59,100 nucleotides of DNA, from NCBI GenBank assembly GCA_016190145.1, contig JACPRD010000115.1, forward strand, positions 1-59,100, read 5' to 3'. The translations under genes and the position numbers were made by a program. Every line of letters begins with the position of its first letter. Position 1 is the first letter of the stretch. Origin of the DNA: Planctomycetota bacterium (GTDB taxonomy: Bacteria; Planctomycetota; MHYJ01; WSZJ01). Of the stretch, positions 52,794 to 59,100 are shown one piece after another. The notes beneath the pieces are model-generated. The model was not told the DNA's origin and searched no databases. It saw only the letters and a list, made by a program, of their open reading frames with translations.

Positions 52794-54038
52794 ATGCGTC
52801 AGCGCGTTGCGATCACGGGGATCGGCCTCATTACTCCTCTCGGTTCGGACAGGGAGGAGGTCTGGAAGGCCCTTCTCGCGGGACGCAGCGGCGTGCGGAC
52901 GATTTCCTCCTTCGACCACTCGGCCTTCGACACGCACATCGGCGGTGAGGTCCTGAACTTCGAGCCCACCAAGTGGGTCGAGGAGCGCGAGGCGAAGCGG
53001 CTCGACCGGTTCAGCCAGTTCGGCCTCGCGGCGGGGACGCTGGCCTTTCAGGACAGCGAGCTGAACCTCGACAGGATCGACCGCGCGCGGGCCGGGTGCA
53101 TCGTGGGATCGGGGATCGGCGGGCTGCGCGAACTGGAGGAGCAGCACCGGCGGCTGTTTGAGAAGGGGCCGGGGCGGGTGAGCGCGTTCTTCATTCCGAA
53201 GCTGATGACGAACGCCGTGCCGGGGCAGCTCTCGATCCGGTTCGGGCTCAAGGGGCCGAACTGGGCGGTGGCGAGCGCGTGCGCGAGCGCGAACCATGCG
53301 ATGGGAAGCGCCTTCCGTGCGATCCAGCACGGGGAGGCGGACCTGATGCTGACGGGCGGGTGCGAGGCGGCGCTGACGCCGTCGGGGCTCGCGGGGTTCA
53401 TGGCGCTGCGGGCGCTCTCGACGCGCAACGACGCGCCGGAGAAGGCGAGCCGCCCGTTCGAGCGCGATCGTGACGGGTTCGTGCTGGGCGAGGGTGCGGG
53501 GCTGCTGGTGTTCGAGCGGCTGGACATGGCGGTGAAGCGGGGCGCAAAGATCTACGCCGAGGTGCTGGGATTCGGGGCGAGCGCGGATTCCTACCACATC
53601 ACGGCGCCGGAGCCGGAGGGTTCGGGCGCGGCGGCCTGCATGCTGCTGGCGCTGAAGGACGCGGGGGTGAAGCCGGAGGAGATCAGCTACATCAACGCTC
53701 ACGGGACGTCGACGCCTCTGAACGACTCGATCGAGACGAAGGGCATGAAGCAGGCGTTCGGCGAGCCGCTGGCGAGGAAGATCCCGATTTCGAGCACGAA
53801 GTCGATGATCGGGCATCTGCTGGGCGCGGCGGGCGGCGTTGAGCTCGCGGTGTCGGCGCTGAGCGTGCAGCGCGACATGGTTCATCCGACGATCAACATG
53901 GAGAACCCGGACCCGGCGTGCGACCTCGACTACGTGCCGAACCAGGCGCGGAAGGTGGAGGTGAAGTATGCGCTTTCGAATTCGTTCGGGTTCGGCGGCC
54001 ACAATTCCGCGATTCTCCTGGGCAAGTACCGCGCTTAG
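52794..54038 (+). CDS. fabF: beta-ketoacyl-ACP synthase II
   Basis: 414 residues. Extends fatty-acyl chains. The catalytic Cys is in ASACASANHAMG, histidines in YINAHGTSTPLND and MIGHLLGAAG, with the closing pattern SNSFGFGGHNSAIL. The start ATG immediately follows the acpP stop. Full length, no unusual features. Confidence 0.97.
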   Translation: MRQRVAITGIGLITPLGSDREEVWKALLAGRSGVRTISSFDHSAFDTHIGGEVLNFEPTKWVEEREAKRLDRFSQFGLAAGTLAFQDSELNLDRIDRARAGCIVGSGIGGLRELEEQHRRLFEKGPGRVSAFFIPKLMTNAVPGQLSIRFGLKGPNWAVASACASANHAMGSAFRAIQHGEADLMLTGGCEAALTPSGLAGFMALRALSTRNDAPEKASRPFERDRDGFVLGEGAGLLVFERLDMAVKRGAKIYAEVLGFGASADSYHITAPEPEGSGAAACMLLALKDAGVKPEEISYINAHGTSTPLNDSIETKGMKQAFGEPLARKIPISSTKSMIGHLLGAAGGVELAVSALSVQRDMVHPTINMENPDPACDLDYVPNQARKVEVKYALSNSFGFGGHNSAILLGKYRA

Positions 54039-54050
54039 GCGGGAGGGGGA

Positions 54051-54749
54051 GTGAACCTCCGCCCGAAACCGGTCCGTGGCGCTCTTCTCCTCGCGGCCGT
54101 CGCGTGCCTCGGGTGGGGCCTCTCGCTCGAATCTCCCGCGTCCCGGACGGCGGCGCGCGCGTGGGTCTTCACGCCCGCGTGGGAGCCGGGCGCCGGCCTC
54201 CCGGGCGAGCCGCCGGCCGTGCCGCGCGTGACGCCGGTCGCGCCCGAGCCCCTTCCCCCGTGTCTGGAACCTGTGCGCACCCAGGTGATCCGGCCGCGGA
54301 CGCGCGAATGGAAGTCGATCATCGTCCACCACAGCGCGGGGATCCGCGGCAACGCGGAGGAGATCGGGAGGCTGCACCGCGAGGAGCGGGGCTGGGACGG
54401 TCTGGGGTACCATTTCGTGATCGGCAACGGAAACGGCGCGCCGCTGGGCGGCGTCGAAGTCGGGTACCGGTGGCTGGACCAGTCGCACGGCGCGCACGCG
54501 GGGACCGAGGAGCACAACCAGTTCGGCATCGGGATCTGCGTGGTAGGGAACTACGAGGAAGCGGAGTTTCCGGAGGAGGCGTACGTGTCGCTTCGGGAGC
54601 TGACCTCGTGGCTCGCTCGCCGTTACGCGATCTCTCCGGACCGGATTCTTCCGCACAGCGCGGTGCGGCCGGATCCCACGGCGTGTCCCGGGAGGAATTT
54701 CCCGCTCGAGCGGCTGCGGAGGGACGTGGAGGAGGATTTACGGAAGTGA
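54051..54749 (+). CDS. exported N-acetylmuramoyl-L-alanine amidase / PGRP domain
   Basis: 232 residues. A signal peptide or anchor (GALLLAAVACLGWGLSL), a Pro-rich spacer (about 50-80) and an Amidase_2 domain. Zinc ligands: His in IIVHHSAG, His in ILPHSAVRPD and Cys in DPTACPG; catalytic Tyr in GLGYHFVIGNG. It should cut the amide bond between muramic acid and peptide stem in the periplasm, so a peptidoglycan cell wall is implied. GTG start with GGGAGGGGGA directly upstream, 12 bases after fabF. Confidence 0.9.
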   Translation: MNLRPKPVRGALLLAAVACLGWGLSLESPASRTAARAWVFTPAWEPGAGLPGEPPAVPRVTPVAPEPLPPCLEPVRTQVIRPRTREWKSIIVHHSAGIRGNAEEIGRLHREERGWDGLGYHFVIGNGNGAPLGGVEVGYRWLDQSHGAHAGTEEHNQFGIGICVVGNYEEAEFPEEAYVSLRELTSWLARRYAISPDRILPHSAVRPDPTACPGRNFPLERLRRDVEEDLRK

Positions 54750-54868
54750 AATCCTGAATTCGCGTGTCCGTCGCGGTCCGACTCCGGCGCCGCCCGCGAA
54801 CCCGCCTCGTTCCGTCATCTGCGGGCGATGCGACGCGGCGGGTTTGAAATAAAAATGAAGCCCCCGCG

Positions 54869-54897
54869 TTGATCGCGGACCCGGGTGTCGCTAGGAT
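54869..54897 (+). promoter_or_regulatory. promoter upstream of the DnaA-family gene
   Basis: TTGATC (54869-54874), a 17-base spacer and TAGGAT (54892-54897), in the 251-base gap before the initiator gene. A short A-rich stretch (TTTGAAATAAAAATG) lies just upstream. I see no cluster of DnaA boxes (TTATCCACA). Confidence 0.45.
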
Positions 54898-55000
54898 CTG
54901 TGCGGGAAGTTCGAGGTGGAAGCGGCGGGCGGGGGCGAAGTCGGGCGGAATCATTCATCGATCATGGCGCCCCGGAGTCCGCCGAATGTGAGGGGGCATC

Positions 55001-56083
55001 ATGTCGACCGGTATCGCGCTGGGCGACCCGAAGGCGCGCGCGGCGGAACCCGCGCCCGTCCGGGCGCGCGAGGCGCGTTTCGAGACGGGGCTGGACGCGG
55101 ACCTGGCGGCGATGGTGATCGGGCCGTGGAACCGGATCGCGCACGAGGCGGCCCGGAGGTTCGTGGAGACGCGTGGCGCGTGGACGCGCTCGCTCATCGT
55201 GGTGGGCGGCGAGGGGGCGGGCAAGTCGCTGCTGCTGGGGGCGATCGAGCGCGGGCTGCGCGAGGCGCCCGGCCGGCGTCCGAACGTCACGCGGATCGGC
55301 TGCGAGGACTTCCTGCGCCAGTTCACGTACGCCGCGACGCACGGCAAGATGGCGCCGTTCCGGCAGAAATTCCGATCGATGGACGTGCTCCTGTTCGACG
55401 ACGTCGACCAGCTCGCCGGCCGGCGCGCGACTCAGGAGGAGTTCGTGCACATCTTCGACCACCTGGAGACCGCGGGCCGGAGCCTCCTGCTCTCGAGCCG
55501 CGCGCGTCCGCGCGAGATTCCGTCGCTGTCGCGCACGCTCCAGTCGCGCCTTTCGGCCGCGATGCAGGTCCGGATCGACCCGCCCGACGAGGCAGGCCGG
55601 AAGAACCTCCTTCAGCACGTCGCGCTCCGCGATCGCCGGACGCTGTCGCCGGACATTCTGGAGGCGGCGTCGAAGCCGCCGGGGAGCGCCCGCGAGATCA
55701 CGGACCGCTATACGAGAATGCGCGAGCTGGCGTCGATGACGCCGGCCGCCGTTGCCGCCATCGCCGGCGCCCCGCGCCGGCAGGGCCCGACGCTCGAGGA
55801 CATCGGCAAGGCCGTCGCCATGCTCTTCGGACTCAAGCTCGAGGAGATCAACGGCACCGGCCGCGCGCGGCGGGTGACGATTCCGCGGCACGCCTGCTTC
55901 CTCCTGTCGAAGAAGCTCACGGAGCATTCGCTCCAGGAAATCGCGGATTTCTTCGGGGGGAGGAATCACGCGACCGTCCTGTATGCGTGCCGTCACATGG
56001 CCCTGGCCATGGAGAAGGACGCGGCGCTCCGCGGGCAGGTCGCGCGGTTGGAACGGATCGTGTGCCCGAATGGGGTCTCGTAG
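55001..56083 (+). CDS. DnaA-family replication initiator lacking domains I-II
   Basis: 360 residues. AAA+ core: Walker A GGEGAGKS (about residues 69-76), Walker B VLLFDDVDQLAG (about 128-139), the SRARPREIPSLSRTLQSRL sensor/arginine region and sensor-2 Arg in AREITDRY. DNA-binding domain IV: RRVTIPRHACFLLSKKLTEHSLQEI and the DnaA signature GGRNHATVLYACRHM (about 319-333). A standard DnaA has about 450 residues; the N-terminal helicase-loading domain I and the linker are absent. It may be the replication initiator of this organism or a second DnaA-like protein. GAGGGGG lies before the ATG. Confidence 0.85.
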   Translation: MSTGIALGDPKARAAEPAPVRAREARFETGLDADLAAMVIGPWNRIAHEAARRFVETRGAWTRSLIVVGGEGAGKSLLLGAIERGLREAPGRRPNVTRIGCEDFLRQFTYAATHGKMAPFRQKFRSMDVLLFDDVDQLAGRRATQEEFVHIFDHLETAGRSLLLSSRARPREIPSLSRTLQSRLSAAMQVRIDPPDEAGRKNLLQHVALRDRRTLSPDILEAASKPPGSAREITDRYTRMRELASMTPAAVAAIAGAPRRQGPTLEDIGKAVAMLFGLKLEEINGTGRARRVTIPRHACFLLSKKLTEHSLQEIADFFGGRNHATVLYACRHMALAMEKDAALRGQVARLERIVCPNGVS

Positions 56084-56084
56084 A

Positions 56085-56921
56085 TCAGCGGCGGAACGTG
56101 GCGACTACGCGAGCGTCATTCAGGAATCCGCGTTCTGGGACGTCACGATGGCGGGGTGGTCTAGTGATGACCAACTCAGCCGGTCCCAGCAGAATCTCTA
56201 CCACGTATTCTCCCGGCTCAAGAGTTGCTGTTTCAAAGTCGAAGATCAGCGGATTCTCGGGAGAGATCTCCTCGTCGAGGGCGGTCCACCAATATCGGGC
56301 AATTCTCCTGCCCGCAGCGTCGGTGATTCTCGCCTCCAGAGCGCAGCTCACCGGCTCGTCCTCGTCGACAACTCGGGCGATTCCTCCGTCCCGCCGATAG
56401 AGGAAGGCCGCGTATCGTTCCCGCGGACCGACTGATGTGAAGATGAGCGGATAAGGCCATCGGCTGTGAAGAATAACGTCGACTCGCGGGGCACCCTCCG
56501 CGGGGCGGACGATGACGCCGATCTGGTCGTCGCCTGAAAATACAATCGTCCTGTCGCCCCTGCCGAAGTCAGCCTCAAACTCTCCCAATTCGGCGGGATC
56601 AAACGGGTGGGTTTCCCACTTCATGCCGTTCATCTGCCACCACTTCAAGCACTCGGCTGTCCTCCACGCCCAAGGCATCCCCGTGAGACGATTCAACGCC
56701 CACAGCGCGTTCAAGCGCACCCGCGGATTGGAGTCGTCGAGGAGTTCGACGAGTAACGGTACGGCCTCGCGGTCCTCGGCGGAAAGAACGGCGGCGTTGG
56801 CGCGCGAAATCCAATCGCCCGTGCGCATGTGTTCATGGAGACGCATGCGCATCTGGACTCCACCTGACACTACCGCGAGCGCGGCGAGGAAGCAGAAGGC
56901 AAAGCTCAGTCGGAAGGCCAC
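56085..56921 (-). CDS. membrane-anchored protein with a HEAT-like repeat, unknown
   Basis: 278 residues. An N-terminal membrane helix (LSFAFCFLAALAVVSGG), then one HEAT-like helical repeat (AVPLLVELLDDSNPRVRLNALWALNRL, about residues 50-75), then a beta-rich domain ending in GEYVVEILL. The open frame continues to 57101, but I placed the start at the GTG at 56921 because GGAG lies seven bases upstream and the membrane helix then leads the protein; the longer version would run into the divergent gene. Its stop nearly abuts the initiator gene stop. Function unknown. Confidence 0.7.
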   Translation of the reverse strand: MAFRLSFAFCFLAALAVVSGGVQMRMRLHEHMRTGDWISRANAAVLSAEDREAVPLLVELLDDSNPRVRLNALWALNRLTGMPWAWRTAECLKWWQMNGMKWETHPFDPAELGEFEADFGRGDRTIVFSGDDQIGVIVRPAEGAPRVDVILHSRWPYPLIFTSVGPRERYAAFLYRRDGGIARVVDEDEPVSCALEARITDAAGRRIARYWWTALDEEISPENPLIFDFETATLEPGEYVVEILLGPAELVITRPPRHRDVPERGFLNDARVVATFRR

Positions 56922-56937
56922 GTTGCGGCTCCAGGGG

Positions 56938-56958
56938 TATGATGCCCGGAGGATTGTA
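56938..56958. promoter_or_regulatory. overlapping divergent -10 elements
   Basis: TATGAT on the plus strand (56938-56943) faces the GH172 gene, and TACAAT on the minus strand (reading 56958 to 56953) faces the HEAT-like gene. They are only nine bases apart, so the two polymerases would exclude each other. Confidence 0.45.
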
Positions 56959-56970
56959 GCGGAGGACGGG

Positions 56971-58848
56971 ATGAGTTGCAGAACGCTGCTCGCGATGGCC
57001 CTGCTCGCCGGGGCGGCCGCGGGCGAAGACGCGATCACTACTTCCACTTTGCTTGAAGAGATGACGGACCTCGAGCGGCTCGCGACGCCGGCGGCGTACA
57101 CGTGCCGGCAGTGGTCGAGTTACGACAGGATGTGCGAGAAGGGGGATCCGTACGCGAACAAGGACTCGGGGAACTACCTGAGGAAGGAGAAGGACGAGTA
57201 CGTGCTCGCGGAGGCGGAGGGTCCGGGGGCGATCGTGCGGATCTGGTCGGCGGACCCGAAGGGGACGCTGAAGATCTGGCTGGACGGGCGGATCGCGGTG
57301 GAGGCGGATTTCGAGCCGTTGCTGGACGGGCGGGTGGCGCCTTACAGGGAGCCGTTCGGGGCGAAGCGGTCGCAGGGGGGAAATCTGTACTTCCCGTTTC
57401 CGTACGCGAAGAGCATGAAGGTGACGTGCGACCGGGGCGGGGCGTACTACCACGTGAACGCGCGGACGTGGCCGGCGGGGACGAAGGTGGAGACGTACGC
57501 GCGGAAGAAGCTGGACGAGGACCTGGCGGAGCGCGTGCGGGTGCGGCTGCGAGGGGACGACGGGGTGCGGGCGGACGCGGTGGCGCGTGGGATCGGGGAG
57601 GAATTGAAGGGGCCGGGGACGATCGTGCGCCTGGACGTGACGGCGACGGGCGCGCGGCTGCGGGAGTGTCTCCTCAGGATCACGGTCGACGGCGAACTCG
57701 CGGTGTGCTGCCCGCTGCCGGACTTCTTCGGCACGGCGCCCGCGGCGGCGGACATGCGGACGCTGCCGATGACGGTGACGAAGGAGGGCGCGTTCCGGTG
57801 CCGCTTCCCGATCCCGTTCGAGAGGTCGGCGAAAATCGAGATCGATGCGGCGGACACCGGCGCGAAGATCGAAGGCAATGCGCTCGTCCGTCCCGGCGCG
57901 TGCGGACCGCTGCGATTTCACGCGTGGTGGCGCGGCTCGAACGCGCTGCGGACGCGGCCGCTGACGGACTGGCCGGTGCTGCGTGGCGAGGGGCGCGGGC
58001 GGTACGTCGGCACGACGCTCGCAGTGCGCAATCCCGTGAAGGAGTGGTGGGGCGAGGGCGACGAGAAGATCACGATCGACGGCGAGGCGTTCCCGTCGAC
58101 GTTCGGGACCGGCACCGAGGACTACTTCGGCTACGCCTGGTGCGACAACCGCCCCTTCGACGCCCCCTTCCACTCCCAGTCCCGCTGCGACGGCCCGCGC
58201 AACCGCGGCCAGACCGCGGTCAACCGCTTCCATATCTTGGACGACATCCCGTTCAGCCGGTCTATCCGCTTCGATATGGAAGTCTGCCACTGGGTGGACT
58301 GCACGATGGGCTACTCGACGGTCGCATACTGGTACGCGGAGCCGGGGTTCCGCCTGCAGGGATTTCGCGAGCCGGACCGCGAGGACATGAAGGTCGTGGA
58401 GCTCCTGCCCGCGGCGGGAGTGAAAGGCGCGATCGAGGGCGAGCGGATGGAGGTCGTGCGGCGGACGGCGGGGGCGACGGCCGCGCAGGACATGGACGCA
58501 TTCGGGCCCGGCTGGAGCGGCGGCGCGCAGGTGTGGTGGACGGACGCGAAACCCGGGGAGTCGCTGGTGCTGGCGTTCGAGAGCGGGGAGGAGGGGAAGC
58601 GATCGCTCGCGATGGCGCTGACGAAGGCGCCGGACTACGGGGTCGTGCGGATTTCGGTGAACGGGGCGGTCGTGATCGAGAGCGTGGACCTGTATGCGGA
58701 CGCGGTGAGGCCGACGGGGGAGATCCGCGTGGAGGCGGAGTTGAAGAAGGGGAGAAACGAACTGAAGCTGGAGATCACGGGGACGAATCGGGCGGCGGAG
58801 CCGAAGGGCTACATGGTCGGGCTCGACTACGTGCGGATCGTGGAATGA
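56971..58848 (+). CDS. secreted DUF2961 / GH172 glycoside hydrolase-like protein
   Basis: 625 residues with a signal peptide (TLLAMALLAGAAAGED). Two beta-sandwich domains of the DUF2961 type follow, with the signature FGTGTEDYFGYAW (about residues 375-387), which contains the conserved acidic pair. GH172 members act on fructofuranose or arabinofuranose linkages. A C-terminal beta domain (about 500-625) ending AAEPKGYMVGLDYVRIVE resembles a carbohydrate-binding module. The ATG has GGAGG five bases upstream. It probably degrades polysaccharide outside the cytoplasm. Its stop overlaps the next start (ATGA). Confidence 0.88.
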   Translation: MSCRTLLAMALLAGAAAGEDAITTSTLLEEMTDLERLATPAAYTCRQWSSYDRMCEKGDPYANKDSGNYLRKEKDEYVLAEAEGPGAIVRIWSADPKGTLKIWLDGRIAVEADFEPLLDGRVAPYREPFGAKRSQGGNLYFPFPYAKSMKVTCDRGGAYYHVNARTWPAGTKVETYARKKLDEDLAERVRVRLRGDDGVRADAVARGIGEELKGPGTIVRLDVTATGARLRECLLRITVDGELAVCCPLPDFFGTAPAAADMRTLPMTVTKEGAFRCRFPIPFERSAKIEIDAADTGAKIEGNALVRPGACGPLRFHAWWRGSNALRTRPLTDWPVLRGEGRGRYVGTTLAVRNPVKEWWGEGDEKITIDGEAFPSTFGTGTEDYFGYAWCDNRPFDAPFHSQSRCDGPRNRGQTAVNRFHILDDIPFSRSIRFDMEVCHWVDCTMGYSTVAYWYAEPGFRLQGFREPDREDMKVVELLPAAGVKGAIEGERMEVVRRTAGATAAQDMDAFGPGWSGGAQVWWTDAKPGESLVLAFESGEEGKRSLAMALTKAPDYGVVRISVNGAVVIESVDLYADAVRPTGEIRVEAELKKGRNELKLEITGTNRAAEPKGYMVGLDYVRIVE

Positions 58849-59100
58849 CAGAACCGGAAGGCGGATTCGTGGAGAGCGCGGCGCTCGTCCTGGGCGGCGT
58901 GGTGGCGCTGCTCGGAGTGCTGGTCTTCTGGGCGACGCTTCTCGCGGGCGCGGGGGATCGCGGGGACGCGGCGATGCTGGGCGGGCCGATGGCGTTTTTC
59001 GGGGGGATGATTTCGGCGGCGGCTTTGGGGTACAGCGTGCAGGTGAAGCGGGGATCGCTGGCGGCGCGGGTGGTTGCGGGGGCGGGGCTGGTGGGGGCGG
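58845..59100 (+). CDS. membrane protein, 3' end cut by the window edge
   Basis: An ATG overlapping the GH172 stop opens a frame of at least 85 residues that runs off the window. It contains one hydrophobic segment (AALVLGGVVALLGVLVFWATLLA), a second (AMLGGPMAFFGGMISAAALGY) and probably the start of a third. Family not recognisable from this fragment. Co-transcribed with GH172 by position. Confidence 0.6.
   Translation, partial: MTEPEGGFVESAALVLGGVVALLGVLVFWATLLAGAGDRGDAAMLGGPMAFFGGMISAAALGYSVQVKRGSLAARVVAGAGLVGA

Noticed and set aside
54750-55000. Possible replication origin beside the DnaA-family gene
   Set aside because: Only a ~20-base A-rich stretch; no repeated DnaA boxes and no extended AT-rich unwinding region.

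Overview
The window is GC-rich chromosomal DNA of a Gram-negative, respiring heterotroph. I see no phage, plasmid, insertion sequence, tRNA, rRNA or CRISPR array. Gene content points tentatively to Planctomycetota or a close relative: an exported squalene-cyclase-fold protein, a DUF4175-like membrane protein next to a giant Q/K/E-rich coiled coil, FecR, DUF2961/GH172 and a cytochrome-b558-type SdhC. No single marker proves this.

Layout. 1-984: AT-rich heptamer repeat, two small minus-strand ORFs and a palindromic repeat. 985-10079: a FecR/zinc-finger protein, then a run of envelope genes (DUF4175-like protein, 993-aa coiled coil, two acidic secreted paralogs, Tat-exported cyclase-fold protein). 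This run is the best candidate for an undescribed system; its second paralog is split by an in-frame TGA. 10226-20972: secreted M24 peptidase, PAP2 phosphatase, manA, M20 peptidase; on the minus strand a zinc-sensor/P1B-ATPase/GT87 operon; then a hydrolase-fold protein without catalytic residues, and a DUF59/NnrS-like pair. 21539-26790: tetrapyrrole genes (siroheme dehydrogenase, HemX/CcsA-like, short hemA, short hemC), a Sua5-YwlE fusion followed by rpiB, and a small membrane protein. 26865-31841 (minus): sdhCAB, HU, glutaryl-CoA dehydrogenase. 32004-37971: GT2, secreted protein, thpR, recA, a 40-aa membrane ORF, alaS. 38277-43798: rpmF-plsX-fabH-fabD-(GT39-like)-fabG. 45426-54038: propionyl-CoA carboxylase in three subunits, methylmalonyl-CoA mutase large subunit, epimerase, then acpP-fabF. 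54051-59100: exported amidase, a DnaA-family initiator without domain I, a HEAT-like membrane protein, a GH172 enzyme and a truncated membrane protein.

How they fit together. Fatty-acid synthesis (plsX, fabH/D/G/F, acpP, rpmF) and propionyl-CoA to succinyl-CoA conversion are nearly complete here and feed lipid synthesis and succinate dehydrogenase. The cobalamin-binding mutase subunit is not in the window. Genes are packed with ATGA, GTGA or TTGA start/stop overlaps. Several genes without a Shine-Dalgarno have a -10-like hexamer 6-9 nt before the start codon, suggesting leaderless transcripts. Intergenic gaps carry degenerate seven-base tandem repeats and long imperfect palindromes.
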